DNA of 64,000 bases from Superficieibacter sp. 1612_C1 (GCF_015234305.1 NZ_JADGMI010000005.1:62001-126000); one strand, 5' to 3'. Positions 29,906-39,756 are shown, counted from the stretch's first letter. Notes: generated by a model not told the origin, from the sequence alone. Made by a program: numbers and translations.

Positions 29906-30769
29906 TTAGTGCGCTGCCGTCAGCATTTGCGCTGGCGCTTCCATGATGATATTGCTCAGATGACCGATATGTTCGATCTCCACTTCAATACGATCGCCCT
30001 CTTTCATAAACAGCGGCGGGTTGCGCTTTTTCCCTACCCCGCCCGGTGAACCGGTGATGATCACATCGCCGGGACTTAAGCGGGTGAAGGTGCTGATGTA
30101 CTCAATCAGTTCGGCGATGCTGTGGATCATGCTGCTGGTATTGTCCTCCTGCACCATACGGCCATTCAGCCAGGTACGAATCGCCAGCTGGTGCGGGTCG
30201 GGAATTTCATCGGCGGTCGCCATCCATGGGCCAAACGCACCGGTCTGACGCCAGTTTTTACCGGCGGTAAACCAGCTGTGCTGCCAGTCGCGGGCAGACC
30301 CGTCCATGTAACAGCTGTAGCCTGCAACGTGGCGTAGCGCCTCCTCGCGGCGGATGTTCTCACCGCCTTTGCCGATAATGACCGCCAGCTCGCCTTCATA
30401 GTCGAATTCGCAGGAATGGCGCGGTTTCAGCACCGGCGCGTTATGCGCCGTCTGCGAGTCGGGAAAGCGCACGAACAACGTGGGTGCCGGGTTATGCTGG
30501 TCAAACTCCTTACGCTTGTCGGCGTAGTTCATGCCAACACAGAGGATTTTTTCCGGCTGCTCAATGACCGGCAGGAAAGTAACGGCATCCATTGCCACGT
30601 CTACCGCGTCGTTAAGATAGCGGGTCGCCTGCGCCAGTCCGTTACCCTGAAGTAGCGCTTTGAGGTCGCTGTAGCGATCGCCCAGGCGTCGGCCTAAATC
30701 AATCATGCCTTCGGCTTTCACAATGCCGTAGCTGCGAACGCCCTGATAAAGAAAACTTGCGAGTTTCAT
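29906..30769 (-). CDS. FAH-family protein, candidate oxaloacetate decarboxylase/tautomerase
   Basis: 287-residue fumarylacetoacetate-hydrolase-fold protein. An N-terminal small domain precedes the catalytic domain starting KILCVGMNYADK. The metal ligands are the Glu pair in FDYEGELAVIIG and an Asp in CYMDGSARDWQ; GDVIITGSPGGVG is the usual late loop. Its place between the transporter and citC is telling: citrate lyase produces oxaloacetate, and FAH-fold enzymes of the FAHD1 type decarboxylate or tautomerise oxaloacetate. Function here is inference; other keto-acid hydrolase or isomerase activities are possible. Confidence 0.8.
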   Translation of the reverse strand: MKLASFLYQGVRSYGIVKAEGMIDLGRRLGDRYSDLKALLQGNGLAQATRYLNDAVDVAMDAVTFLPVIEQPEKILCVGMNYADKRKEFDQHNPAPTLFVRFPDSQTAHNAPVLKPRHSCEFDYEGELAVIIGKGGENIRREEALRHVAGYSCYMDGSARDWQHSWFTAGKNWRQTGAFGPWMATADEIPDPHQLAIRTWLNGRMVQEDNTSSMIHSIAELIEYISTFTRLSPGDVIITGSPGGVGKKRNPPLFMKEGDRIEVEIEHIGHLSNIIMEAPAQMLTAAH

Positions 30770-30791
30770 GTTTATTTCCTGAGTACATCAA

Positions 30792-32153
30792 TTAAACGAG
30801 GAAGTTGCCCAGCACCAGCAGCGAGACCGAGACGTTAATCGCCCCGCCAATGCGCGTCGCAATCTGCGCGAACGGCATCAGGCTCATACGGTTACCGGCG
30901 GTGAGGATGGCGACGTCACCGGTACCGCCCTGTCCGCTCTGACAGCAGGAGACAATGGCGACATCAATGGGATGCATGCCGATTTTTTTGCCCACCAGAA
31001 AGCCCGTTCCCACCAGCGTGCAGACGGTGCTGACAATCACCAGCAGGTTGCTCAATGTGAAGGCATTGACCAGTTCCTGCCACGGGGTGATGGCCACGCC
31101 AACGGCAAACAGGATGGGATACGTCACTGAGGTCTGGAAGAATTTGTAGACGACCTGCGAACCTTCAAGCAGACGTGGAGATGCGCCGTTGCACAACTTG
31201 ACCAGCACGGCGACGAACAGCATGCCGACCGGCGCAGGCAGGCCAATCAGTTTATGGCCCAGCATACCCAGCATATACAGCAGCACGGCCAGCAGCGCCC
31301 CTGCCGCAATGGTGGTAACGTCTGTTTTGCCGGAGAACGCCGGTTGTGAAGACTGGCTATCGGCATTGGCGCGATTTGGCATCAGTTGACCTTCCCCCGT
31401 CAGATGCGGGTAGCGCTTGCCAAGCTGATTGAGGCAGCCAGAAATAATGATGGCCGTCAGACCGCCCAGCATGACCATCGGCAGTACACGTCCGAGCGCA
31501 ACGCCCTGATCCATATGCAGCAACGTGGCGTAACCGATGGAAAGCGGAATGGCCCCCTCCCCGACGCCGCCCGCCATGATGGGCAGAATGATAAAGAAGA
31601 AGATCTGGAACGGCTCAAGTCCCAGCGCCATCCCCACGCCCATGCCGACGATCATGCCGGCGATCTCGCCGCACAGCATCGGAAAAAAGATGCGCAGGAA
31701 GCCCTGGATGAGCACCGTACGGTTCATGCTCATAATGCTGCCGACAATAATGCAGCAGATATAGAGATAAAGAATGTTGGTGGATTTATAGAATTTGGTG
31801 GTCGATTCCACCACCACGTCCGGCAGCAGACCATAATGGACCAGCGCGGAGGGAATAAATGTCGCGCAAATCGCCGCCGCGCCCAGCTTGCCGACAATCG
31901 GCAGACGCTTGCCGAATTCACCGCAGGCAAAGCCGAAAAAAGCCAGCGTGGCGACCATCACCACAATGTCGCTAGGCAGCTTACCGCCCAGACAGTCAAC
32001 GGCGATTAACGCCCCGGCTAACAAAAACAGCGGCAGCGGAATGATACCGATTTTCCAGCTGTCCATGATGTGCCACCAGCGCTCTTTCAGCGACGGACGA
32101 GGGATATCGATCGGATCGTGGGAAACAATAAATGAATCGTCAGTTGTGCTCAT
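30792..32153 (-). CDS. 2-hydroxycarboxylate transporter family (citrate/malate symporter)
   Basis: 453 residues from ATG 32153 (TTG 32159 is also in frame), about 11-12 hydrophobic segments. Two re-entrant-loop motifs of the 2HCT family are seen: GGVGEGAIPLS and SGQGGTGD, and the substrate-binding Arg is in AQIATRIGGA. The first loop reads GGVGEG rather than the GGNGAG of Klebsiella CitS, closer to my memory of the MaeN/CimH (malate/citrate) branch. It heads the operon and would bring in citrate for citrate lyase; sodium or proton coupling cannot be told. Confidence 0.88.
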   Translation of the reverse strand: MSTTDDSFIVSHDPIDIPRPSLKERWWHIMDSWKIGIIPLPLFLLAGALIAVDCLGGKLPSDIVVMVATLAFFGFACGEFGKRLPIVGKLGAAAICATFIPSALVHYGLLPDVVVESTTKFYKSTNILYLYICCIIVGSIMSMNRTVLIQGFLRIFFPMLCGEIAGMIVGMGVGMALGLEPFQIFFFIILPIMAGGVGEGAIPLSIGYATLLHMDQGVALGRVLPMVMLGGLTAIIISGCLNQLGKRYPHLTGEGQLMPNRANADSQSSQPAFSGKTDVTTIAAGALLAVLLYMLGMLGHKLIGLPAPVGMLFVAVLVKLCNGASPRLLEGSQVVYKFFQTSVTYPILFAVGVAITPWQELVNAFTLSNLLVIVSTVCTLVGTGFLVGKKIGMHPIDVAIVSCCQSGQGGTGDVAILTAGNRMSLMPFAQIATRIGGAINVSVSLLVLGNFLV

Positions 32154-32498
32154 AATCAAGCCCCTTAGTTATTTTGTACGGCAAGCTTAATGTTGCAGCC
32201 CCTGACATAATGTGAGATTCAGCATATTAAAATCGAAGTTTTAATGGCCTCTATGGTTTTAATGGTTTTATTTATCTGATGTGATTTAACTCTTATTTAT
32301 TGGCGTGGTTTTTATGGTTTCTTTTCCAAATTGAACAAACAAATAACATTTATTTTGTTGTCAGCTTTAAAACGCCATTTCGGGATTAAGCCACCGCAGA
32401 CAGGCTGTGTAAGGGATCACAAGTTTCTGGTAAAAAGCATGACCTCCGCCAAAAAGGTGATACATTACATTCCTTTATTGCTGCCACTCGTGAGAACA
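32154..32498. promoter_or_regulatory. Divergent control region of the citrate module
   Basis: 345 bases with no gene, between the transporter (minus) and the sensor kinase (plus). It holds three copies of ATGGTTT (32253, 32262 and 32314), a CRP-like site, and long AT-rich stretches. CitB-type regulators bind AT-rich sites in such regions; the repeated heptamer is a candidate operator, by inference only. Confidence 0.6.
32406..32421. promoter_or_regulatory. CRP-like site upstream of the sensor gene
   Basis: TGTGT-AAGGGA-TCACA matches the CRP consensus at nine of ten key positions, about 80 nt before the sensor ATG. It fits catabolite control of citrate fermentation genes known in Klebsiella. 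Confidence 0.6.
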
Positions 32499-34124
32499 AT
32501 GAAATTATCCTTTCAGATAAAGCTATTTATTTCGCTGGTCGCATTTTTCTCAGTGCTCTTCGTTCTGCTGGGTAGCTATTATTATATCGACGTTGGTCGG
32601 CAACTCTATCAGGAAATGAGCTTACGCGCCAAAATACAGGCAGAAGAGATCGCCCTTATTCCCGGTCTGCCTGAAGTGACGGCGCAAAAAGATATCCCGG
32701 CCATTCATGCTTTTATGCAAAAAATAGCGACTCATAGCGATGCCAGCTTTATTGTCATTGGTGATAATAAAGGCGTGCATCTCTTTCACTCGGTCTATGC
32801 GGATCGTGTAGGGACAACGCTGGTGGGCGGCGATAACGAAGAGGTACTCAAAGGTAAAAGCACGACGACTATCCGTAAAGGCGGGCTGGGCATTTCGCTG
32901 CGCAGCAAAGCGCCGATTTTCAACGCCGCAGGTCAGGTGGTGGGGATTGTGTCAGTGGGCTATCTCACCAGTTATCTGGACACCATCACCGTCAGTAAAA
33001 TGATCAATATCCTGGTTGTCGCCGCGCTGTTACTCGTTGCGCTGTTTGTTTTTTCATGGTTTTTTACCCGCAGCATTAAAAAACAGATTTTCTCCCTGGA
33101 GCCACGGGAAATCGGCCTTCTGGTACGCCAGCAAAAGGCGATGATGGAATCTATTTATGAAGGCGTTATCGCTATCGATAGCCAGATGCGGATCGAAGTC
33201 ATTAATCAGGCCGCCAGGAAACTGCTCGGCTTAAGCCAGCCTGCGCGCGAGCTGCGCGGCCAGTTTATCAGCGAGGTGATTGCCCCCGTTCCTTTCTTCG
33301 CTGCGCGGACGCTGCTGGCGAAGGATACTCACGATGAGATTTGCCGCTTTAACGAACTGACGGTGATCGCCAGCCGGATCCGCATCATGCTGGAGGGCGC
33401 ATTGCAGGGATGGGTAATTACCTTTCGCGATCGCAACGAAATCGACTCGCTTAGCGCGCAGCTAAGTCAGGTGAAGCGCTACGTGGATAACCTGCGCATT
33501 ATGCGTCACGAACAGCTAAACCGAATGACCACGCTTTCCGGGCTGCTGCATATGGGCAGGTATGACGAGGCTATCCGCTATATTCAGGCGCAGTCGGAGC
33601 ACGCCCAGGAGCTACTGGATTTCATCTCCTCACGCTTTAGCTCGCCGACACTGTGCGGCCTGCTGTTGGGCAAAGCGGCACGCGCGCGGGAAAAAGGCGT
33701 TGAGCTGAATTTTGACCCGGCCTGTCGAATGGACAGACCGTTCACCGGCCTGGCTGAAGCGGAACTGATCTCTATCATCGGCAACCTTCTGGATAATGCC
33801 ATAGAAGCGACCCAGCGCGCCCCGCTCCCGCATGAGCCGGTCGAGGTGCTTATTAAACTCAGCGACAGCGAATTGATTATCGAAGTGGCGGATCGGGGTG
33901 TCGGTATTACGCCTGAGATCCGCGAGCGAATTTTTGAGCGCGGTATGACCACCAAAACCCGTGGCGACCATGGGATTGGGCTTTACCTGATTGAAAGCTA
34001 CGTCACCCAGGCGGGCGGGTTCATCGAAGTTGCCGATAACATGCCGCGTGGCGCTATTTTTTCGTTATTTATTCCCGCCCGGCACCCCACTCAGGAACTG
34101 GAAGAGACCCACTATGCAACATGA
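32499..34124 (+). CDS. citA: CitA/DpiB-family sensor histidine kinase
   Basis: 541 residues from ATG 32499 (MKLSFQIKLF); longer starts at 32331 and 32439 lack support. TM1 about 8-30, periplasmic PAS/Cache ligand domain to about 170, TM2 about 172-195, cytoplasmic PAS, then the kinase core with the phospho-acceptor His in IMRHEQLNRM and ATPase boxes NLLDNAIEAT, DRGVGITPEI and GDHGIGLYL. This domain order is that of CitA, DpiB and DcuS. Its location makes citrate the likely signal. It overlaps the regulator gene by 11 nt. Confidence 0.92.
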   Translation: MKLSFQIKLFISLVAFFSVLFVLLGSYYYIDVGRQLYQEMSLRAKIQAEEIALIPGLPEVTAQKDIPAIHAFMQKIATHSDASFIVIGDNKGVHLFHSVYADRVGTTLVGGDNEEVLKGKSTTTIRKGGLGISLRSKAPIFNAAGQVVGIVSVGYLTSYLDTITVSKMINILVVAALLLVALFVFSWFFTRSIKKQIFSLEPREIGLLVRQQKAMMESIYEGVIAIDSQMRIEVINQAARKLLGLSQPARELRGQFISEVIAPVPFFAARTLLAKDTHDEICRFNELTVIASRIRIMLEGALQGWVITFRDRNEIDSLSAQLSQVKRYVDNLRIMRHEQLNRMTTLSGLLHMGRYDEAIRYIQAQSEHAQELLDFISSRFSSPTLCGLLLGKAARAREKGVELNFDPACRMDRPFTGLAEAELISIIGNLLDNAIEATQRAPLPHEPVEVLIKLSDSELIIEVADRGVGITPEIRERIFERGMTTKTRGDHGIGLYLIESYVTQAGGFIEVADNMPRGAIFSLFIPARHPTQELEETHYAT

Positions 34125-34806
34125 ACTTATCGATGTACTTGTCATTGAGGACGAACCGACCCTGGCCCAGCTTCATGCCGATCTCATCAATAAGCATCCT
34201 CGCCTGCGGCTGGTCGGGATCGCCTCATCACTGGCCGATGCGCAGGAAAAGCTGACCGCGCTTCAGCCACAGCTGGTCCTGCTGGATAATTATTTGCCGG
34301 ATGGCAAAGGCATCACGCTTATCAGTCATCCTTTGCTGCTGAGCGCTAATTGCACGGTGATTTTTATCACCGCCGCCAGCGATATGGACACCTGTAGCCA
34401 GGCCATACGCAACGGCGCATTCGACTATATTCTTAAACCCGTATCGTGGAAACGCCTCAGTCAGTCGCTGGAGCGCTTTGTGCAGTTCGCCGAGCAGCAG
34501 CGGGTCTGGAAGATTGTCGATCAGCAGAACGTGGATTCGCTGTACCAGCTTCAGGCTAAAAACTACCGGCTGGATAACAGCAATAAAGGCATCGAAGAGA
34601 ATACCCTGGCGCGGGTGCAGAAACTGTTTAACGACCGGGCCACGCACTGTTTTTCGGTGGACGAGGTTGTGAGCGAGACCGGATTAAGTAAAACCACCGC
34701 CCGGCGTTACCTTGAACATTGTGTGGAGGCGGGATATTTAAACGTTGAGATGCTGTACGGTAAAATTGGCCATCCACGGCGGATGTATAAGCGTACGCAG
34801 GCGTAG
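34114..34806 (+). CDS. citB: CitB/DpiA-family response regulator
   Basis: 230 residues from ATG 34114. Receiver domain with acidic pair ED (VIEDEP), phospho-Asp in VLLDNYLPDG, Thr in FITAAS and Lys in YILKPV, then a C-terminal helix-turn-helix (TGLSKTTARRYLEHCV) and RRMYK tail as in CitB/DcuR/DpiA. Translationally coupled to the sensor. It probably activates the divergent transporter-FAH-citCDEFXG operon. Confidence 0.93.
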   Translation: MQHELIDVLVIEDEPTLAQLHADLINKHPRLRLVGIASSLADAQEKLTALQPQLVLLDNYLPDGKGITLISHPLLLSANCTVIFITAASDMDTCSQAIRNGAFDYILKPVSWKRLSQSLERFVQFAEQQRVWKIVDQQNVDSLYQLQAKNYRLDNSNKGIEENTLARVQKLFNDRATHCFSVDEVVSETGLSKTTARRYLEHCVEAGYLNVEMLYGKIGHPRRMYKRTQA

Positions 34807-34850
34807 AATTGATCTGCGGACGGCATCGTGTGGGCTACGGTGCCGGATTA

Positions 34851-34949
34851 TGCCGGATGGCGGCTGCGCCTTATTCGGCCTGGAAGTTGTTCATTATCAA
34901 TCAGTCACACCATTAACACAGGCCCGGTAAGCGTCGCGCCACCGGGCAT
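34851..34949. repeat. Two REP units between citB and cueO
   Basis: A degenerate inverted unit (34851-34882) and a direct GGCCCGGTAAGCG...CCACCGGGCA unit (34920-34949) lie between the convergent citB-like gene and cueO, marking the right edge of the citrate module. Confidence 0.8.
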
Positions 34950-34961
34950 CAGGGTAAAGTG

Positions 34962-36548
34962 CTACACCGTAAACCCCATCATCATGCCGGTATCCTCGTG
35001 CTCCAGCAGATGACAGTGCGCCATATAGGCAAATTCCTTCGGCGCGTCATGATCGAACCGCACCAGCACCTCACTCACGCCGCCGTCAACGTTAACCGTA
35101 TCCTTCCAGCCGGAACGGTGCGCGGCGGGCGGGCGGCCATTTTCTGAGAGAATACGGAACTGGGTGCCATGAATATGGAACGGATGCAGCATCATGTCAC
35201 CCTCGCCGGAAATCACCCAGCGCTCGAACTGGCCTTTTTGCGCGGCGAACAGCGGCGTGGTCATATCAAAGGCTTTACCGTTAATCCGGTTGGCATTGTG
35301 GAAGTCAAAACCGTGTCCGCCATGCTGCATCTGGCTCATGCCACCATGATGCATATTCCCGTGATTCATCTCACCCTGATGCATGCTGCCGTGATTCATA
35401 TCGCCGTGCGCCCTGCCGCTCATCGCCTGCGCGCCATATTTCTCCTGCAACGCCTGCATTCCCATCATGTCGAGCATCGGGTCCATGGAAAGCTGGAATT
35501 TACGCTGGGTGAGGTTATCAAGCGCGGGTAGCGCGGGCACGTTGACCAGCGCATCCGGAAGCGTCCCCGAGGCGGCAATACGCAGCGGCTGCACGCGCAG
35601 CACCGGCTGCGGCTGGTCGAAAGGCGCGACCGTCATTCCCATCTGGTCAACCGGCAACGTCAGCAAATCGAACGGTTGGCCGTCGCGGGTATCGACCAGC
35701 ACTTCAAAACGTTCGCCCATCAGCATCGGCAGCTCCGTGACTTTCACCGGCTCCGCCAGCAATCCGCCGTCGCTGGCAATAACGTACAACGGGCGTTTAT
35801 CGCTGGCGGCGATGTTCAGCGATCGTGCGTTACAGCCGTTCAGCAGACGCAGGCGCAGCCAGCCGCGAGGCGCGGAGTGCTGAGGATAGCGCGCACCGTT
35901 GGTCAGCAACGTATCGCCAAACCAGCCGACGGCGGCGGTCATAATATCCAGCTGATAATCAATTTCGCCGCTGCCGGTAAACCGCTTGTCCTGCATAATC
36001 ACCGGCACATCGTCAATGCCCCACTGCTGCGGCAGGCGCAGCTGGCGGCTGTCGTCATCCTCAATGAGTACCAGTCCCGCCAGCCCCATCGCCACCTGAT
36101 GCCCCGTTTTACCGTGCTGATGGGGATGAAACCAGCAGGTCGCCGCCCGTTGCGTGGGCGTGAAGGTCACCGAACGCGATTCTCCCGCTTTTATCACGCC
36201 CTGAGGACCACCGTCGACTGCGCCGGGCACTTCCAGCCCGTGCCAGTGGACGGTGGTCTCCTCGGCCAGCGTATTATGAATATCCACGCTGACGGCTTTC
36301 CCCTGACGCAGGCGAATAGCGGGACCGAGCAGCGATCCGTTATAGCCCCACGTCTGCGCAGTAACCTCGCCAAAGGTTGATTTCCCGGCCTGGACGATAA
36401 GCCGGATGCGGTTGCGCGCATCGGCGGTTAACAGCTCCGGGATCGGCAAGGCCGGGCGTTCAGCGGCAAGCACGCTCCGGCTCCAGAGAGGCAGTGCGCT
36501 AAACGCTCCAATTGCAGCGGAATATTTTAAAAAATCGCGGCGTTGCAT
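34962..36548 (-). CDS. cueO: Multicopper oxidase CueO
   Basis: Periplasmic cuprous oxidase for copper tolerance, 528 residues from ATG 36548. Tat signal with twin arginine (RRDFLKYS). Copper ligands: HWHG, HPHQHG, HPFHIHG and [13 protein letters not shown]. The Met/His-rich insert (about 355-425) contains repeated MNHG/MHHG-type units and is the main reason the protein is longer than the 516 residues of E. coli CueO. The gene is preceded by a CueR-type promoter. Confidence 0.96.
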   Translation of the reverse strand: MQRRDFLKYSAAIGAFSALPLWSRSVLAAERPALPIPELLTADARNRIRLIVQAGKSTFGEVTAQTWGYNGSLLGPAIRLRQGKAVSVDIHNTLAEETTVHWHGLEVPGAVDGGPQGVIKAGESRSVTFTPTQRAATCWFHPHQHGKTGHQVAMGLAGLVLIEDDDSRQLRLPQQWGIDDVPVIMQDKRFTGSGEIDYQLDIMTAAVGWFGDTLLTNGARYPQHSAPRGWLRLRLLNGCNARSLNIAASDKRPLYVIASDGGLLAEPVKVTELPMLMGERFEVLVDTRDGQPFDLLTLPVDQMGMTVAPFDQPQPVLRVQPLRIAASGTLPDALVNVPALPALDNLTQRKFQLSMDPMLDMMGMQALQEKYGAQAMSGRAHGDMNHGSMHQGEMNHGNMHHGGMSQMQHGGHGFDFHNANRINGKAFDMTTPLFAAQKGQFERWVISGEGDMMLHPFHIHGTQFRILSENGRPPAAHRSGWKDTVNVDGGVSEVLVRFDHDAPKEFAYMAHCHLLEHEDTGMMMGFTV

Positions 36549-36582
36549 GGTATCTTCCTCATCTTCAGCGGGCGGGTTATTG

Positions 36583-36613
36583 AGCTTAAACCCTCCCCTA
36601 ACCGGAACGTCAA
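36583..36613 (-). promoter_or_regulatory. CueR-type promoter of cueO (19-bp spacer)
   Basis: On the minus strand TTGACG (36613-36608) and TAAGCT (36588-36583) are separated by 19 bp holding the imperfect dyad TTCCGGTTAGGGGAGGG. An overlong 19-bp spacer with an internal dyad is the hallmark of MerR-family (CueR) promoters. It lies 34 nt before the cueO ATG. Confidence 0.8.
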
Positions 36614-36692
36614 GCACAACAGCGATAATAAAATTCACCACCCTGACCCGAGGTGTGCTAACGTTGCATTTCCGTAAGTAGTGGTAGATATA

Positions 36693-37040
36693 ATGAAGAC
36701 TTTTTTCAGAACAATCGTTCTCGGAACCCTGTTGGCATTATCCACAAACAGCTATGCGCTTAGCGAGTCCGAAGCCGAAGATATGGCCGATCTGACGGCA
36801 GTGTTTGTGTTTCTGAAAAATGACTGCGGCTACCAGAACTTACCTAATACGCAAATCCGCCGTGCGCTGCTTTTCTTTGCCCAGCAGAACCAGTGGGATC
36901 TGAGTAATTACGAAACGTACAACATGAAGGCGCTGGGTGAAGACAGCTACCGCGATCTGAGCGGCATCAGCATTCCCACCGCCAAAAAATGTAAAGCGCT
37001 GGCGAAAGATTCCCTCAGCCTGCTCGCCTACGTCAAATAA
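36693..37040 (+). CDS. yacC: YacC, PulS/OutS-like periplasmic protein
   Basis: 115 residues from ATG 36693, as in E. coli. Signal peptide ends SYA before LSESEAED. Two cysteines (NDCGYQN and KKCKAL) could form the disulphide of the PulS_OutS/GspS-beta secretin-pilotin fold. No type II secretion genes are in the window. Function in this setting is unknown. Confidence 0.92.
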   Translation: MKTFFRTIVLGTLLALSTNSYALSESEAEDMADLTAVFVFLKNDCGYQNLPNTQIRRALLFFAQQNQWDLSNYETYNMKALGEDSYRDLSGISIPTAKKCKALAKDSLSLLAYVK

Positions 37041-37154
37041 TCTTCCTTCGCTATACTCATTCTCTTTGTGGTGAAACATTGACCGTGCATACTCGGTCAA
37101 TGTTAGCTATTATGTTGCGCCCATTTTTCATGGGTGTTAACGAGGGAGAACGTC

Positions 37155-38015
37155 ATGACCGATAACAACAGGTGGCATGAAACGCTGCACGACCAGTTTG
37201 GTCAGTATTTTGCCGTGGATAACGTGCTGTACCATGAGAAAACCGATCATCAGGATCTGATTATCTTTGAAAACGCCGCCTTTGGCCGCGTGATGGCGCT
37301 GGATGGCGTGGTGCAGACCACCGAACGCGACGAATTTATCTATCACGAAATGATGACCCACGTTCCACTGCTGGCGCACGGCCATGCGAAGCGTGTGCTA
37401 ATCATCGGCGGCGGCGACGGTGCCATGCTGCGAGAAGTGTCGCGCCATAAAAACATTGAAGCCATCACGATGGTGGAAATCGATGAGGGCGTCGTCTCCT
37501 TCTGCCGCCAGTATTTGCCGAACCACAATGCGGGCGCTTATGACGATCCGCGCTTCAGCCTGGTGATCGACGACGGCGTGAATTTTGTTAACCAGACCAC
37601 GCAAACGTTTGATGTGATCATCTCCGACTGCACCGATCCGGTCGGGCCGGGCGAAAGTCTGTTTACTTCAGCGTTCTACGAAGGCTGCAAGCGCTGTCTG
37701 AACCCCGGCGGGATTTTCGTTGCGCAGAACGGCGTCTGTTTTCTCCAGCAGGATGAAGCCATCGGCAGTCACCGCAAGCTGAGCCAGTATTTTAGCGACG
37801 TGAGCTTTTATCAGGCGGCGATCCCGACCTATTACGGCGGCATCATGACCTTCGCCTGGGCGACGGACAACGAGGCGCTGCGTACGCTCTCCACCGAGAT
37901 TATTCAGGCCCGCTTTCACCAGGCGACTCTCACCTGCCGCTATTACAATCCGGCAATTCATACGGCAGCCTTTGCCTTACCACAATATTTGCAAGACGCA
38001 CTGTCCGCACAGTGA
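37155..38015 (+). CDS. speE: Spermidine synthase SpeE
   Basis: Aminopropyltransferase making spermidine from putrescine and decarboxylated SAM. 286 residues from ATG 37155. The cofactor motif is [13 protein letters not shown], with the catalytic segment [14 protein letters not shown]. Twenty nucleotides before speD, which supplies its cofactor. Confidence 0.97.
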   Translation: MTDNNRWHETLHDQFGQYFAVDNVLYHEKTDHQDLIIFENAAFGRVMALDGVVQTTERDEFIYHEMMTHVPLLAHGHAKRVLIIGGGDGAMLREVSRHKNIEAITMVEIDEGVVSFCRQYLPNHNAGAYDDPRFSLVIDDGVNFVNQTTQTFDVIISDCTDPVGPGESLFTSAFYEGCKRCLNPGGIFVAQNGVCFLQQDEAIGSHRKLSQYFSDVSFYQAAIPTYYGGIMTFAWATDNEALRTLSTEIIQARFHQATLTCRYYNPAIHTAAFALPQYLQDALSAQ

Positions 38016-38035
38016 TTCTAAGGGGGTGATAAAAA

Positions 38036-38830
38036 TTGAAAAAAATAAAGCTTCATGGCTTTAACAACCTGACCAAAAGCCTGAGTTTTTGTATTTACGA
38101 TATCTGCTACGTCAAAACGGCAGAAGAGCGTGATGGTTATATCGCCTATATCGACGAACTCTATAATGCCAACCGCCTGACCGAAATTCTCTCTGAGACC
38201 TGCTCTATTATCGGCGCGAATGTTCTCAACATCGCCCGCCAGGATTATGAACCGCAGGGTGCCAGCGTCACGATTCTGGTCAGCGAAGAGCCGGTCGATC
38301 CGCAATTAATTGATAAAACCGAGCATCCCGGCCCGCTGCCTGAAGCGGTCGTCGCGCATCTGGATAAAAGCCATATCTGCGTGCATACCTACCCGGAAAG
38401 CCATCCGGAAGCCGGTTTATGCACCTTTCGTGCAGATATCGAAGTATCTACCTGTGGCGTGATTTCCCCGCTTAAAGCGTTGAATTATTTAATTCACCAG
38501 CTTGAATCCGATATTGTCACCGTGGATTACCGCGTGCGCGGATTTACCCGCGATATTAACGGCATGAAACATTTTATCGATCATGAGATCAACTCCATCC
38601 AGAACTTTATGTCCGACGATATGAAGTCGCTGTATGACATGATGGACGTGAACGTTTATCAGGAAAATATCTTCCATACCAAAATGCTGCTTAAGGAGTT
38701 CGATCTTAAGCACTATATGTTCCATACCCGCCCGGAAGATTTGACGGCAGAGGAGCGCAAAGTCATTACCGATCTGCTGTGGAAAGAGATGCGCGAGATT
38801 TACTACGGCCGCAATATTCCTGCGGTCTGA
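38036..38830 (+). CDS. speD: S-adenosylmethionine decarboxylase SpeD, TTG start
   Basis: Provides decarboxylated SAM for SpeE. 264 residues, the same as E. coli, beginning at TTG 38036 after AAGGGGGTG. The pyruvoyl proenzyme cleavage site Lys111-Ser112 (LDKSHICVH) is intact. Second gene of the speED operon. Confidence 0.97.
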   Translation: MKKIKLHGFNNLTKSLSFCIYDICYVKTAEERDGYIAYIDELYNANRLTEILSETCSIIGANVLNIARQDYEPQGASVTILVSEEPVDPQLIDKTEHPGPLPEAVVAHLDKSHICVHTYPESHPEAGLCTFRADIEVSTCGVISPLKALNYLIHQLESDIVTVDYRVRGFTRDINGMKHFIDHEINSIQNFMSDDMKSLYDMMDVNVYQENIFHTKMLLKEFDLKHYMFHTRPEDLTAEERKVITDLLWKEMREIYYGRNIPAV

Positions 38831-38837
38831 GGGAGGT

Positions 38838-38868
38838 GCGGAGCAGGGATGCTCCGCCAGAATTATTT
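38838..38868 (+). terminator. Terminator between speD and yacL
   Basis: An 8-bp stem GCGGAGCA/TGCTCCGC (38838-38845 and 38850-38857) is followed by a T-rich run on the plus strand. It may also serve yacL from the other side. Confidence 0.75.
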
Positions 38869-39225
38869 TTGCTGTACAAATACCCGGTATGCCGCAACTA
38901 CCTGCAAAAAGTCCTCGACGCCACACAGCGACAGGCTTTCTTCATCGTAGTAGCTCATTCCTTCTTCAATCTCATCGCCGGAAAACTCCAGCTGATTGGC
39001 GCGGATCATCACCTCTTCTTCGTCCATCCACAGCGTGTATTCATGGCCGGTACGCTGCCAGCTGCGCTCGCTGCCTTTAACCGCTTTCGCTGCCTGCTCT
39101 ACTTCATCCAGCAGGGCAAAATTTTCTTTCACTTCTTCGTTAAACCAGTGCCCCACGACTTCGTGGCCCATCGACATACGCACTTTTACCACCCCGGTAA
39201 CATCGCGCAAAAATTCGTATTCCAT
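38863..39225 (-). CDS. yacL: YacL family protein (UPF0231)
   Basis: 120 residues, as in E. coli YacL, from ATG 39225 ([10 protein letters not shown]). Acidic, soluble, function unknown. Highly conserved with K-12 along its length (e.g. [19 protein letters not shown]). It converges on speD. Confidence 0.93.
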   Translation of the reverse strand: MEYEFLRDVTGVVKVRMSMGHEVVGHWFNEEVKENFALLDEVEQAAKAVKGSERSWQRTGHEYTLWMDEEEVMIRANQLEFSGDEIEEGMSYYDEESLSLCGVEDFLQVVAAYRVFVQQK

Positions 39226-39507
39226 CATGTATTCCTCTGCAATCACAATGCGCCACTGCTGCATTGCCAATAAGGTAATTATCGCAGCACGGAGGAAGAA
39301 AAACAGCGGGACGGGCAGAAGGAATGAAATAAAAACGCCGGCGTGCCTGGCCTTTCTACACAGCGCCTCGCCAGATGCTTACCGTCGTTATCGTAAAAGT
39401 TAAGTAGCTATGTCGCTCACCTCCATAAAAAAGCGTAAAATCAACCCGTTCGCTCTCTCCGTATTATCGCGGCTGCTGAACCCGATCGTTCTGAGAGAGA
39501 AAAAATA

Positions 39508-39756
39508 ATGGACATAACCCGTAACCGGGACTGGCGCATTGCCCAAAAGCGGCGCAACAAATCCCGCGATGCTCACACTGCGCTTTTGCGTTTTCGTGGC
39601 GAAAAAAACTGGAAGAAGCTGTACACGCGTTCCGACAAAGTGTTGCGTGCCGCGCAATTGGGTATGGAATATCCGCGGCTCACCAACCCGCAACTGGCGA
39701 AGCGCGGTCTGGAAGAGTATTTATTTGATGAATGTGCTTTTCATATGCAGTCGTAA
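39508..39756 (+). CDS. Small basic protein of unknown function, coupled to a phosphatase
   Basis: 82 residues from ATG 39508, behind GAGAGAGA. I do not recognise a family. The N-terminal half is strongly basic (RDWRIAQKRRNKSRDAH), the rest mixed (RFRGEKNWKKLYTR, LAKRGLEEYLFDEC); there is no signal peptide or membrane segment. Its last 29 nt overlap the next gene, so translation is probably coupled and the two products may act together. The 282 nt upstream contain no other gene. Confidence 0.7.
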   Translation: MDITRNRDWRIAQKRRNKSRDAHTALLRFRGEKNWKKLYTRSDKVLRAAQLGMEYPRLTNPQLAKRGLEEYLFDECAFHMQS

